Assembly: GCF_003952505.1 (NCBI RefSeq)
Contig: NZ_CP034450.1
Span: forward strand, 2,542,001-2,606,000
Direction of reading: 5' to 3'
Source: Mesorhizobium sp. M4B.F.Ca.ET.058.02.1.1
Lineage (GTDB): Bacteria > Pseudomonadota > Alphaproteobacteria > Rhizobiales > Rhizobiaceae
DNA length: 64,000 nt
The translations under genes were made by a program, and so were the position numbers. Numbering within the stretch: position 1 is the first letter of the stretch; every line of letters begins with the position of its first letter. The notes below the pieces were generated by a model, which was not told the DNA's origin, did no database searches, and was given only the letters and a program-made list of their open reading frames with translations. Shown piece after piece: positions 45,003 through 53,632 of this stretch.

Positions 45003-46004
45003 TCAGACTATTTTGCCACCTCGTCCAAAGACCTTCTGCAACACGAGCTTCAGCCGCTTGAACTCGTAGCGGCGCCGCAATTTGGCCAGCGTCGCTCGGT
45101 GGGCGGCGTCGATTTCGGGCAGCGAATCCGGCGCTGTCGCCTGGGGCAGCGCGAGCAGCGCGTTGGCATGGAGGTCGGCGAAAGGCTGCGGGTCATAAGT
45201 AGCGAACGGCGTCGGCGGGTCGCTCAGCACGGTCGGATTGCTGTTGATCTCGAACACTGTGGGCTGGCCGTTGGTCAGCGTGTAGTCGATGCGCCCGTAT
45301 TGCATACGGGCCTTTTCGAAGACCTGCATCACCCATTCGGCATGTGGGTTCGCGGCAATGTAGGCCCTGATCTCGTCGATATGCGCCGGCAGGAGCTCCT
45401 CGTTCGAATTCTTGACGAACCAGGATTTCGACATGGCAATATGCTGGGCGTAGATCGTATCGCCGACCCGATAGGCGGCGAATTTCCGGTAGTATCCGTC
45501 CGGCCATGGCGCGCCGGTCATCTCCACCACGATCGGCCGCACCAGCCTGCGACCGTCCGGCCGGGCGAGTGCCGCGTCGAGCGCCGTCCGGTCGTGCAAA
45601 AGCGGCGGCTCTTCGTAGAGTGCGCCCACCTCGTCGCGGATGAAGACCGGATAGCGCATCGTGTCATCGAGCTGGTCCAGCCTGAACGCGCGAAAAAGGT
45701 TGCCGCCATCGTCACCAAGCACACGCAGCAGATCGAAGCGCTGCAGGCTGGCGGTCGGGTGGTTGAGCTGCTTCAGGCCCGCTTGCCGCGCCAGCGCGGC
45801 GCTCAGGTCTGATGCCCGCTTCATCTCCTCGGCGGTCAGCCGGTCCATGTCCGACCAGATCACCACGCCGGCGCGAACGCCGCGCAGCAATCCGGCATCC
45901 TCATAGCGAACCAGCCGGAACGATGCTTGCAGATCTGTGCGGTGATAGAGAAGCACAACCGCATGCGTATAAGCGTGCTTTCTATGTGTGACGTAGAATA
46001 TCAA
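45003..46004 (-). CDS. ATP-grasp-like protein of unknown substrate
   Basis: A 333-residue cytoplasmic protein. The C-terminal third contains YGRIDYTLTNGQPTVFEINSNPT, the typical metal-binding end of ATP-grasp ligases (Glu and Asn ligands), and LVRPIVVEMTGAPWPDGYYRKFAAYRVGDTIYA resembles the central ATP-grasp sheet. The N-terminal 130 residues are less typical. The start is TTG 46004, after a GGGGGGCG stretch. It is divergent from the GNAT and P450 genes. No peptide substrate gene is visible, so I do not assign a reaction. Confidence 0.65.
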   Translation of the reverse strand: MIFYVTHRKHAYTHAVVLLYHRTDLQASFRLVRYEDAGLLRGVRAGVVIWSDMDRLTAEEMKRASDLSAALARQAGLKQLNHPTASLQRFDLLRVLGDDGGNLFRAFRLDQLDDTMRYPVFIRDEVGALYEEPPLLHDRTALDAALARPDGRRLVRPIVVEMTGAPWPDGYYRKFAAYRVGDTIYAQHIAMSKSWFVKNSNEELLPAHIDEIRAYIAANPHAEWVMQVFEKARMQYGRIDYTLTNGQPTVFEINSNPTVLSDPPTPFATYDPQPFADLHANALLALPQATAPDSLPEIDAAHRATLAKLRRRYEFKRLKLVLQKVFGRGGKIV

Positions 46005-46108
46005 GCGATTGCGCCCCCCGATCCGCAGAATTGCAAACTGCAGTCTTGCTGACTAGCAAAAAGCTGCTACGCGCCCTATAGCGCATGGGCAAGCCGGGTG
46101 GCCGAGAG

Positions 46109-46777
46109 ATGAACGTCGAGAATAATGCGCTTCCAATCCGGAAGCTGGACGCGGACGACATGCCGCTGCTGATGGAGCTTGAAGCTGCCGCCTGGGCCGG
46201 CCCGCTGCAGGCCAGCGAGGCGACCATCCGACGCCGGCTGGCGCTTGGCCACACCATGCTGGGGGCGATCGACGGTGACGTGCTTGCCGGCACGCTCTGC
46301 TTCACCGAAACCAGCCAGGACCCGCTGGTGCGTGCAGACTTTCCCGCGAATTTCGATGCCTTTGCGTCGCTGCCGCGCAGCGAGCCGGTGCACTCTCTTT
46401 ATGCCTACAATCTCTGCGTCCGCCCCAGCCACCGCGGCGGCAACACGGCGATCCGGCTGCTGAAGGAGATGGAGCGCCACGGCCACCGCCTCGGCGCGCG
46501 CTGGCTGATCGGCGACGGCCGCTGCTCGGCCTATGCCGGCTCATCCGGCGGCGACGACGACCAGGTCAGGGCCGACCCGCGGTTTCGCGCTACCATAGAC
46601 CGCTGGAACGAGACCGGCATAAGGCCGCCGCTGGAAGAGATTATCCGCGATCCGCTTCTGCGTCTGCACTACCGCGTCTACGACTGCGAATTCCTCTACG
46701 TCATGCCGGATTTCTTCCCGCAGGATGCCGCGTCCGGCGGTTTCCGGGTCATCTCGGCCAAGGACCTCAAGAAATGA
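46109..46777 (+). CDS. GNAT-family N-acetyltransferase
   Basis: A 222-residue acetyltransferase: an N-terminal GNAT domain with LPIRKLDADDMPLLMELEAAAW, and the acetyl-CoA loop in NLCVRPSHRGGNTAIRLLKEMERHG, where R-G-G-N replaces the usual Q/R-G-x-G. A C-terminal extension of about 70 residues (DRWNETGIRPPLEEIIRDP) is unusual for simple GNATs. ATG 46109 is preferred over 46085. It ends 20 bases before the P450 start, so both probably share a transcript and pathway. Confidence 0.83.
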   Translation: MNVENNALPIRKLDADDMPLLMELEAAAWAGPLQASEATIRRRLALGHTMLGAIDGDVLAGTLCFTETSQDPLVRADFPANFDAFASLPRSEPVHSLYAYNLCVRPSHRGGNTAIRLLKEMERHGHRLGARWLIGDGRCSAYAGSSGGDDDQVRADPRFRATIDRWNETGIRPPLEEIIRDPLLRLHYRVYDCEFLYVMPDFFPQDAASGGFRVISAKDLKK

Positions 46778-46796
46778 CGTGCGAGCCGGCCGCAGC

Positions 46797-47999
46797 ATGA
46801 CGGCTCCGTTCTTCGATCCGTTTGCGCTCGGCGACGATCCGTTCGCGCATTTTGCCGAGATGCGCGCACTGGGCGGCATAGCGCGCGGCGCGGCGCCCTA
46901 TCCCGAACTCGCCGACGCGCATTACGTCTTCAGCCATGAGCTGGTGTCCCGCGTTCTGAAACATCCCGCCCTGCTGCAGGCGCCGCCCGGCAGGTATGAG
47001 GAGGTCCGCCGCAAGCTTGTCGACCAGGCGCCAATGGCGCTGCTCAGCCGGTCGGTGATGCTCGCCGATCCGCCGCAGCATGGCGGGCTGCGCCGGCCGG
47101 TTGCAGGCTTCCTCTCCAGACCCACCGTCGAGGCGCTGACACAGGGCCTGCGGGCGCTAAGCCGCGAGCTGGTCGACCGGGCGATGGCGGACGGCCGCAT
47201 CGATGCCGTCGCCGGGCTCGCCGTGCCGGTCTCCTTCTGGCTGCTGCAGGAAATCATGGGCATCGAGATCGAGGATCCATGGGCGCTGAAATCGGTGACC
47301 AGCCGCATGGCTGGTGCGTTCGACCTGCGAACAGACCAGCCGCCGGCTGCCAGCGCCGCGGCCTATGGCGAATGCCGGGCCTTTGTCGAGGAGCGGCTGG
47401 CGCAACAGGCCTTCCGGCCGGACGGAATGGTCGCCCGCATGGCGCGGGAAGTCGCCGAAGGGCGCTGGTCGCGCGAAGACATGGTGGCCAACGTCGTGTT
47501 CATGCTGTTTGCCGGACAGGAGACCGTCGTCGACGCTTTCGGCAACGCCGTGGTCGCGCTGCACCGTTTTCCAGAGCAGCGCGCCCTGCTCGAGCGCCGG
47601 CTTGTCGACTGGAGCAGCGCGGCCGCCGAATTGCTGCGCTTTGGCGCCTCCGTGCAATACGCGATCGCGCGCATTGCGGCCGAAGACATCGACCTCGGCA
47701 ACGTTGGGATCGCGAACGGCGAGGCGGTGGTGGCGGTGCTGGGCAGCGGCAACCGCGACGATGCGGTGTTCGCGGACGGTGACCGGCTGGACCTCACCCG
47801 CTCGCCGGCCTTGTCGTTGACCTTCGGCACCGGCCTGCATGTCTGCCTCGGCCAGCATGTCGCCCGGATCGAGATCGCGGCGATGCTCGAGGCGTTGTTC
47901 ACCCGCGCTCCCGGCTGGCGGCTTGATGCCGCCGGCGCCAGGCGCCGCCCGTCGCTGTCGTTTCACGGGATGAGTACCGCGCCGCTTGTCCTCGCTTGA
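46797..47999 (+). CDS. Cytochrome P450
   Basis: A 400-residue soluble bacterial P450 with all hallmarks: the oxygen-activation motif A239-G-Q-E-T243 in the I helix, E278-x2-R281 (ELLR) and heme-binding FGTGLHVCLG with C350 as axial ligand. It has no membrane anchor. Start ATG 46797 lacks a strong ribosome site; GTG 46779, overlapping the GNAT stop, is an alternative. Redox partners are not in the neighbourhood. Coupling to a GNAT gene suggests tailoring of a small molecule (inference). Confidence 0.9.
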   Translation: MTAPFFDPFALGDDPFAHFAEMRALGGIARGAAPYPELADAHYVFSHELVSRVLKHPALLQAPPGRYEEVRRKLVDQAPMALLSRSVMLADPPQHGGLRRPVAGFLSRPTVEALTQGLRALSRELVDRAMADGRIDAVAGLAVPVSFWLLQEIMGIEIEDPWALKSVTSRMAGAFDLRTDQPPAASAAAYGECRAFVEERLAQQAFRPDGMVARMAREVAEGRWSREDMVANVVFMLFAGQETVVDAFGNAVVALHRFPEQRALLERRLVDWSSAAAELLRFGASVQYAIARIAAEDIDLGNVGIANGEAVVAVLGSGNRDDAVFADGDRLDLTRSPALSLTFGTGLHVCLGQHVARIEIAAMLEALFTRAPGWRLDAAGARRRPSLSFHGMSTAPLVLA

Positions 48000-48026
48000 G
48001 AGGATCGCGCGCCGGGCCACCAATCC

Positions 48027-48935
48027 TCAGTCAAGGAAAAGCGGCCGCGTCTGCGCAAGGATCGCCGGATCGAGCGAGCGGACTATCTCCGCCACCTTGG
48101 CCCGCAGGACCTCGATCGCCGCGTCGTCGAGCGGATCAAGAATGTCATTCTGATCCCTCGTCGCGATATACTCTTCCAGCGAGGGCGCCTCGCTCGCCGG
48201 CGTGAAGCCTCCGCCGCGGGCGTGCTTGCTCAGCAATTCCTGCCGCGACTTCACCGCATAGTGGCGGATCCAGCCGAGCTTCCATTCCATCGGCATGGCG
48301 GCTTGATGCCTGTCGAGCGTCATGCCGTCGACCAGCGTCCTGCGCTGCCCGATCGGGAAGCCGTGCGGATGCGCCATGAACAGCATCGGGCTCCGCACGG
48401 CCTTCGGCAGGCATGACCCGACGCGCCCAAACGCCTTCTTCCAGCGCGCCGTCGGGGCGTCATGCCTGCCGCGCCGCGGAAACCGGACGGTGACCAGCTC
48501 GTCGTCATAGCCTTCTCTGCCGTCGCTGCCGAAATTCGCCCAGCGGAAGGCGACGCTGCGCACGCCGCGCCGGCTGAGCAGCGAGCGGACAAGCTCGGCG
48601 CCGCTCCAGGGCGGTCCGCCGAGCGGCTCGAGAAATTCGTCGGCGTCCAGGAAGCCGAGATAGCGATAGCCCTGGAACAGTGCCCGCCAGTAGAGGTGCG
48701 AATAGGCCCGCCGCTGCGGCTGCAGCCGATCGTGCCGCCAGTCGACCAGCTCGATCCAGCCGGCGTCGCGCAACGCCGAAAGCACCGCCGTCTGCGGCCC
48801 GGCGACGCAATTGTCGGCGATCATCAGATCGAAACCGTGCAGCTTGTGCCACGCGGTCCATTCGATCACATAGGGTTGCTCCAGCTTCATGATCGCGCAG
48901 ATCACGGGCCTGTCGACCGAAAGCGGAAATCTCAT
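48027..48935 (-). CDS. Glycosyltransferase family 2-like (Glyco_tranf_2_4 type)
   Basis: A 302-residue protein with the pattern of DUF/GT2 enzymes that open with ICAIMKLEQPYVIEWTAWHKLHGFDLMIADN, then a DxD-like metal site in YLGFLDADEFLEPLGG. The C-terminal part includes FMAHPHGFPIG and IRHYAVKSRQELLSKHARGG, typical of this cell-surface glycosyltransferase group. ATG 48935 follows GAAAGAG. It lies 10 bases after the fucosyltransferase-like gene and should be co-transcribed with it, acting in surface polysaccharide synthesis. Confidence 0.82.
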   Translation of the reverse strand: MRFPLSVDRPVICAIMKLEQPYVIEWTAWHKLHGFDLMIADNCVAGPQTAVLSALRDAGWIELVDWRHDRLQPQRRAYSHLYWRALFQGYRYLGFLDADEFLEPLGGPPWSGAELVRSLLSRRGVRSVAFRWANFGSDGREGYDDELVTVRFPRRGRHDAPTARWKKAFGRVGSCLPKAVRSPMLFMAHPHGFPIGQRRTLVDGMTLDRHQAAMPMEWKLGWIRHYAVKSRQELLSKHARGGGFTPASEAPSLEEYIATRDQNDILDPLDDAAIEVLRAKVAEIVRSLDPAILAQTRPLFLD

Positions 48936-48945
48936 CGCAACTCTT

Positions 48946-49800
48946 TCATCGTGCCAATTGCCGAAGTTCGATCTGCCGAAACTTGATCGCATCGCCATAG
49001 AAGGCCGCGAGCTGCTCGGCGGACGCTGTCCAGTCGCCGATGTCCAACTTATGAAAGCGGTAGCGTGCGTCGCCAGGCGGAAGCAGGTCGATGTCCGGCC
49101 TGATCGCCGGATCCAGGATGCCGGCCACCGGCAGGTGGATCGTGCGCGCCGACGACAGCCAGCAGGCCAGCCAGGCAAAGCTGCCTACCGACGCGACGAC
49201 ATGGCTTGCCCGGCGCAGCGTCTCGAAATCAGTCAACGGCGATGCCTTCGGCGCGAAGGCGGCATCGGGAAAGCGCTGGCGCAGGCGCCGGCAATAATCA
49301 TTGTCGTCATGGACCTGGCCGACGAAGACCGGCTTGCGGCCACTGTCCCGGCTAAGGGTCTCGAAGAAGGCGAACGGCATCGGGCAGTAGTTGCGGTGGG
49401 AGCCGTCGAGTATATCGCCGGCCCGCACATGGATGACGAGGAATTCGTCGCCATAGGTCGGCGCATCGACTGCACGCCCGTCGAAAAACCCGGAAACCTC
49501 CATTCGATCGTAATAGCCCAACCTCTGTGCGAAGCCCTTGAACAGGATGCTCCGCGCGCGTTTCTCACGGAACGCGGCAGCGATCGTGTCGAGATCGTAG
49601 CGATGATAGCCTTCTACCCGAAGCGCCCGGTATCTCCACACAAGAGGCGGCCGCAGCTTGGCGATGGACCATTCCGGCAGATCGGCGTTGCAGACATAGC
49701 CGCCGGGAATGCGCCCGGCCAGCACATGGCTGAACATGTACTGGAACATCCTGTTTCCCATGCCGCCAAGCGGCCGCATGACGATCGGTACACGCCGCAT
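48946..49800 (-). CDS. GT11-type alpha-1,2-fucosyltransferase-like glycosyltransferase
   Basis: A 284-residue protein beginning MRRVPIVMRPLGGMGNRMFQ; GGMGNRMFQYMF is the GT11 N-terminal motif. HVRAGDI (about 124-130) matches the nucleotide-sugar-binding HxRxGD of fucosyltransferases, and SVGSFAWLACWLS sits where the third motif is expected. ATG 49800 follows AAGGGGGTTCG. Together with the next gene it forms a two-gene surface-glycan unit. The sugar donor (GDP-fucose is usual) is inferred from the family. Confidence 0.82.
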   Translation of the reverse strand: MRRVPIVMRPLGGMGNRMFQYMFSHVLAGRIPGGYVCNADLPEWSIAKLRPPLVWRYRALRVEGYHRYDLDTIAAAFREKRARSILFKGFAQRLGYYDRMEVSGFFDGRAVDAPTYGDEFLVIHVRAGDILDGSHRNYCPMPFAFFETLSRDSGRKPVFVGQVHDDNDYCRRLRQRFPDAAFAPKASPLTDFETLRRASHVVASVGSFAWLACWLSSARTIHLPVAGILDPAIRPDIDLLPPGDARYRFHKLDIGDWTASAEQLAAFYGDAIKFRQIELRQLAR

Positions 49801-49932
49801 CGAACCCCCTTGAAGCCGGCACCGGATCGAGCCTGTCGATCGCGATCCCGGCATTGTGCGCTGGAATAATCGCGTGAGGATCGTCTGATACGCAAGCCGT
49901 GCTTGTCGTCGCGTATCGGGGCCCAGTGCAGT

Positions 49933-50292
49933 CTAGGGATATTTTGTCTGAACTGCGATCGCGTCCCGGGAATCGCTCTCCAGGTCCTTCGGCAGCGGCA
50001 GGCTCGAGCAGTTCAAGTGCACCTCGCGGGCGAACAGCTTTCGCTGCTTCTGCTCGTGCTCCTTGATGGCCGCCACCAGCCCCATGCTGTACGGGCCAAG
50101 CAGGACGCCGAAGCCCCAGCCGGGGTGCTCCTTTTCGCGAGCGGCGTAGTTCGAGGCATCCATGCGGGCTTTCTGGCATTCCGGCGACGCCCATTTCGGG
50201 TCCTGCTGCGAAAGCGACGTTTCATAGTCGACCGGAGAGGTCACACACCCGGCCAAAGTCGCCGCCAGCACGACAAGCACTGCAATTCTCAT
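49933..50292 (-). CDS. Predicted lipoprotein, unknown function
   Basis: A 119-residue protein with a lipoprotein signal peptide: MRIAVLVVLAATLAGC, with LAGC as lipobox and Cys16 as the lipidated residue. The mature part is charged and has a short hydrophobic stretch (GWGFGVLLGPYSMGLVAA) and a second Cys. ATG 50292 follows AGGAAAGG. Nothing links it to its neighbours and I do not recognise the family. Confidence 0.78.
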   Translation of the reverse strand: MRIAVLVVLAATLAGCVTSPVDYETSLSQQDPKWASPECQKARMDASNYAAREKEHPGWGFGVLLGPYSMGLVAAIKEHEQKQRKLFAREVHLNCSSLPLPKDLESDSRDAIAVQTKYP

Positions 50293-50602
50293 CCACAAGC
50301 CTTTCCTAAAGCATCGCGGAGAAACCACAGATCGCTTGCTTCCACAAGGCGCGGGCTTGGACGAGGCAGCGAGAAACAGGGTTATCGTCGTTGGTCGCCC
50401 GGCTCAGAACTTGCGGCTGAGATAAGCGAGCATCGTGATCGGGCTGGGCGCGCATTGCCGGCAGGCTGGGCGCGACATTACCGGCGGCTCGGGCCTGGAA
50501 AGATTGCGCCTCCTACGCATGACTATTCTTGTGAGATGTAACATTCAAAGGCAGTGATATATTGCCGGCTTTGGCTGACGTTTCTTCAACGGGAGACATG
50601 GC
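50293..50602. other. 310-base intergenic region
   Basis: This gap between the lipoprotein and DMT-transporter genes contains a tandem repeat (see 50442-50486) and a 38-codon minus-strand frame ending near 50404 in SPITMLAYLSRKF. That frame lacks support as a gene. It becomes AT-rich towards 50520-50570, where the DMT gene promoter should lie. No RNA gene recognised. Confidence 0.4.
50442..50486. repeat. Short imperfect tandem repeat, two 22-23-base units
   Basis: GGCTGGGCGCGCATTGCCGG and GGCTGGGCGCGACATTACCG lie head to tail, differing by one inserted base and one substitution, followed by a partial third unit. It is in noncoding sequence. Confidence 0.65.
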
Positions 50603-51583
50603 ATGCTGGCAATACCGATATCCCATCCAGGAGATCAGCCCGCCGTCGGGACGATATCCTCCTCGACCGGATCCTCCCCGACTCTATCGTCCTTGACCGG
50701 CTATCCGGCCGCCGTGCTGTGCTGGCTGCTTTCGGCCGGCGTCTACATCGCGGCCAAATGGGTGGCGCCGGAAATGCCGCCCTGGGGCCTCTGCTTCTGG
50801 CGGCTTGCGCTCGCCTCAGCCATCCTGCTGCCGATCGTGCACCGCCATCACGGCGCGATGATCACGCTGCTCAAAACCCGCGCGGTGGAGATCGTCGTCG
50901 TCGGCGCGATCGGCCTGACGCTTTGCCAGGGCATGATCTACCACGGCCTCAACGACACCGACGCCACAACGGCCGGCATCATCATGGCGCTGTCGCCGGT
51001 CATGACGATGGTGCTCGCCCGTTTTGTGCTTGGCGAGCCGCTCGGGCTCTGGAAGTCGCTCGGCGCGCTGGCGGCGCTTGCCGGGATGATGGTCATCGTC
51101 GCGCACGGCAACCTGACGGCGCTGCTTCAGCTCCGGTTCAATCCCGGCGAATTGTGGATCGTCGGCAGCGCGTTCTGCTGGGGTCTCTACACCGTGCTGC
51201 TGCGCCGTTCCAAATTCGGCCTCGAGCTGCTACCGCTGGTGGTTCTGCTGCTTGGCGCCGGCGCGCTGGTCGCCCTGCCCTTCCATCTGTGGGAACTGTT
51301 CAACGACGAACGCTCGGCAATGACCATCAACGGCCTGCTCGCGCTCGCCTATCTGGCGGGTCCGGGCGGCGCGCTGATGTACTATCTCTACAACCGAAGC
51401 GTGGAGACGCTCGGCGCCAGCCGCGCGAGCATGCTGCTCTACCTGCAGACGGTGTTCGTCGCGATACTGGCCTATCTGCTGCTCGGCGAGAACCTGCATG
51501 ACTACGACCTGGTTGGTGCTGCCTTCATCGTGGCCGGCATCGTGCTCGCCACGGTGGTCAAGCCCATCCCGGGAAAAGCATGA
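50603..51583 (+). CDS. DMT-superfamily (EamA) transporter
   Basis: A 326-residue inner-membrane protein with ten predicted helices in two EamA repeats (about 33-166 and 184-318), each with the PE/SP and GE-type signatures (LSPVMTMVLARFVLGEPLG; YLQTVFVAILAYLLLGENL). ATG 50603 follows GGGAG at eight bases. It is a probable metabolite exporter; the substrate is unknown. A CTCGGC/GCCGAG hairpin (51644-51658) follows. Confidence 0.88.
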   Translation: MLAIPISHPGDQPAVGTISSSTGSSPTLSSLTGYPAAVLCWLLSAGVYIAAKWVAPEMPPWGLCFWRLALASAILLPIVHRHHGAMITLLKTRAVEIVVVGAIGLTLCQGMIYHGLNDTDATTAGIIMALSPVMTMVLARFVLGEPLGLWKSLGALAALAGMMVIVAHGNLTALLQLRFNPGELWIVGSAFCWGLYTVLLRRSKFGLELLPLVVLLLGAGALVALPFHLWELFNDERSAMTINGLLALAYLAGPGGALMYYLYNRSVETLGASRASMLLYLQTVFVAILAYLLLGENLHDYDLVGAAFIVAGIVLATVVKPIPGKA

Positions 51584-51643
51584 AGCCGTCCGCAATTGCG
51601 CTTCGATAAGCTTAGGCTCCTGGCCCCTTCGGGAGCGGGCTGG

Positions 51644-51658
51644 CTCGGCGAAGCCGAG
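51644..51658 (+). terminator. Small stem-loop after the DMT gene
   Basis: CTCGGC-GAA-GCCGAG forms a perfect six-base stem 60 bases after the stop codon. There is no T run, so termination is only possible, not demonstrated. Confidence 0.4.
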
Positions 51659-51771
51659 ACGGAGCGGGCGCCGCCATTTGCGACCCTTCGAGCGGCCGGA
51701 GATTCCACAATCCCTGCGTCATCGATATGATGCGGCGATGGGGCGCGACATCAATCGAAGGGGAGCATCCG

Positions 51772-52188
51772 GTGAACGAAAAAGCCAGTCCAAGAACACT
51801 CGCGGAGATCGCCAGCTATCACGCCCATATCTACTACGCCGGGCAGCCTGAGCGGCAGCATGCCGAATGGCTGCGGCTTCGCATCGCAGAACGTTTCCGC
51901 GTGCGCCTCGGCAACTGGCGCGACGAGCCGGTCGGCCCGCATCAGCAGGCGATGTACCAGGTCTCGTTCGCCAACGCGCTCTTCGCTACGCTGGTGCCAT
52001 GGCTGATGTTGAACCACGGCGGCCTGAGCATTCTCATCCACCCCAACACCACCAACCCCAAGCGCGACCATCTGATCGACCCGATCTGGATCGGCCGGCC
52101 GCTGGGTGTGAACGGCGAGGTGCTTGGGGACGAAGATGAGGCGGAGGAGGCACTGGAGGTGAATACGGAGCCGACGCTGGGGGCCTAG
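51772..52188 (+). CDS. DOPA 4,5-dioxygenase-family protein
   Basis: A 138-residue single-domain protein matching the aromatic ring-cleaving DOPA dioxygenase-like family. HAHIYY near the N-terminus and WLMLNHGGLSILIHPNT carry the metal-binding histidines; QVSFANALFATLVPWL lies between. The family is common in proteobacteria, usually without a known substrate. GTG 51772 is preferred (AAGGGGAG upstream) over ATG 51727. It is alone, between the DMT gene and a gene-poor stretch. Confidence 0.85.
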   Translation: MNEKASPRTLAEIASYHAHIYYAGQPERQHAEWLRLRIAERFRVRLGNWRDEPVGPHQQAMYQVSFANALFATLVPWLMLNHGGLSILIHPNTTNPKRDHLIDPIWIGRPLGVNGEVLGDEDEAEEALEVNTEPTLGA

Positions 52189-52542
52189 GGCGGCGTCAGT
52201 CCGACAGAGGGCAGGTCCTGGTTGAACAGGATCGCCGGGCTGGTTGGCTTGGCGCTTAAGCTGGCGACGTCGCATCATCAAGACGCAGCAGGCGCAATCG
52301 TAGCACGCTTGGCTACAGCCTTGCAGCTCTTGGCGGAATCGCCGACCCGTTTTGCGCATTTGTCTTGACGCAATTCCGGACGAAAAGCCGCTGCGCTTTC
52401 TGGAATTTCTTTAGACTGCTTCGCCGGTCTCAATATACCCCTTTCGGCTTAGTCCATTTGAGATAGATGTTGGCCCTCGACTCACACGTGAGTCAGGCCA
52501 ATACTTCAACTCGTAAATTAAGCGAAGCGGGGGCTCGCGAAC
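52189..52542. other. 354-base gene-poor stretch
   Basis: No ORF with a ribosome site is supported. The first half is GC-rich and featureless; the second half (from about 52380) drops clearly in GC and holds the large inverted repeat at 52470-52501. The base composition change suggests the left edge of a segment of different origin that extends to about 53640. Confidence 0.45.
52470..52501. repeat. Large inverted repeat
   Basis: Two nested perfect arm pairs, TTGGCC/GGCCAA and GACTCAC/GTGAGTC, around a two-base loop give a 13-pair hairpin with three unpaired bases on one side and one on the other. It lies 42 bases upstream of the small ORF at 52543. It may be an operator, an IS end remnant or a structured leader. 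Confidence 0.65.
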
Positions 52543-52749
52543 ATGGATTCCGATATCATCTCGGGGATAGCTGTTACTTCGATCGTCGTCGGCTTCGCCG
52601 GTCAAGCCGTCTTGCTTTGGATCGCATGGCGCGGCCTTGAGTGGACGCCGGCGAAAGTTGTCGCGAGCTACCGAAGAGGGCGCTTCGCCGCAGCTGCCGG
52701 ATTCGACCGAACTGCGGATCCTGGAGATCGCCGTTGCCTGCGGCTTTGA
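52543..52749 (+). CDS. Small ORF with one predicted membrane helix (doubtful)
   Basis: A 68-residue frame starting MDSDIISGIAVTSIVVGFAG, with a convincing hydrophobic segment (about 8-29) and GAAGCGGGGG upstream. After about residue 45 it runs through DNA whose other frame encodes the AraC remnant, so the second half may be junk joined to a truncated N-terminus. Confidence 0.3.
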   Translation: MDSDIISGIAVTSIVVGFAGQAVLLWIAWRGLEWTPAKVVASYRRGRFAAAAGFDRTADPGDRRCLRL

Positions 52750-52912
52750 GTCTCCTTCGCATTTTTCAAAAACCTTCCGCGAGCATTTTGGAGAGGCTCC
52801 AAATTCTGTTCGCGCGCTCGCTCACGGCAGACGGGGCGGCCTGCGCTGCGCCGCAGGCGACTTGTCAGTGACACCACAAGCGTCGGGCCCAAAGCACCAA
52901 AATTATCGCTGA
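52637..52912 (+). pseudogene. Fragment of an AraC-family regulator (C-terminal helix-turn-helix)
   Basis: Within this frame, ILEIAVACGFESPSHFSKTFREHFGEAPNSVRA (from about 52720) is the second helix-turn-helix and signature of AraC/GlxA-type regulators. The first helix-turn-helix and the entire N-terminal domain are missing, and the upstream residues have no AraC character. It is best read as a truncated remnant, left by deletion or recombination. Confidence 0.65.
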
Positions 52913-53041
52913 GGTTCGCAGTTCCGATCGGTCCGGATCGCAGTCCGCGCTAAACGACCAATTTGTCGCAACGTGTGCGGTACTCCCCGAATTGCCGGTT
53001 CCGTAGTATGGCGAATCGACTTTGAAAATTTGGAGATTCCA

Positions 53042-53632
53042 GTGCTTCGCCGCAGTCTTGTTGTCTTTGCAGCGGTTGCTCTTACCGCTTGCGTCTCGTC
53101 CTCCATTGACCCGCAGAGCAAGGCCTCCATGGGCTCCGTCTACGTGGAGCCTGTGCAGCTGTCGAAAGCCTCTGTCTTTGCGCCAAATTCAAGTGAGGCA
53201 AATGCAAGTTCCGGGAAAGTGCCCGCCACGGTATCAGAGGCTACTTCTCGTCTTCAAGAGATCGTGGACACGCGCACAAATCTCCGCGAGCTCATCGAGA
53301 GTCAGGCGAAGGAAGACCTTATTAGCAAGGGATATCGCGTAACAGACGCGGCATCGGGCGCCTCCGCCAAGCTGAAGATCAATGTCTACAACGCATTAAG
53401 CGTACCAGTCGGCGATGGGCGAGGCATTGCGATGACCGTCAGCGCTGAGATGGTTCGTTCATCGGACGGCAAACGGCTCATGTTCGCCGGCGCCAGCCAA
53501 ATCAAGGATGCTGAAGCGCAGGGCGTTCGCATGGCGCCCTATGCCGAGTGGTTCACCAATGAGGATTTCCTCGTAGAGCAGTACCGTTTGGTCGCTCGGC
53601 TGCTTACCGCTCAGGCCCTTGCGGGCCTATAG
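53042..53632 (+). CDS. Predicted lipoprotein (DUF3313-like), unknown function
   Basis: A 196-residue protein with a lipoprotein signal (LRRSLVVFAAVALTAC, lipidated Cys16). The mature part contains a Ser/Ala-rich segment and a C-terminal domain (KLKINVYNALSVPVG, AMTVSAEMVRSSDGKRLMFAG) typical of small outer-membrane lipoproteins. GTG 53042 follows GGAG at six bases. GC content and codon use are lower than in neighbours, which suggests separate ancestry. DUF3313-like is only a resemblance. Confidence 0.72.
   Translation: MLRRSLVVFAAVALTACVSSSIDPQSKASMGSVYVEPVQLSKASVFAPNSSEANASSGKVPATVSEATSRLQEIVDTRTNLRELIESQAKEDLISKGYRVTDAASGASAKLKINVYNALSVPVGDGRGIAMTVSAEMVRSSDGKRLMFAGASQIKDAEAQGVRMAPYAEWFTNEDFLVEQYRLVARLLTAQALAGL

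Noticed and set aside
50404..50520. Minus-strand 38-codon frame ending SPITMLAYLSRKF
   Set aside because: The end resembles an outer-membrane protein C-terminus, but there is no ribosome site, signal peptide or longer barrel sequence.
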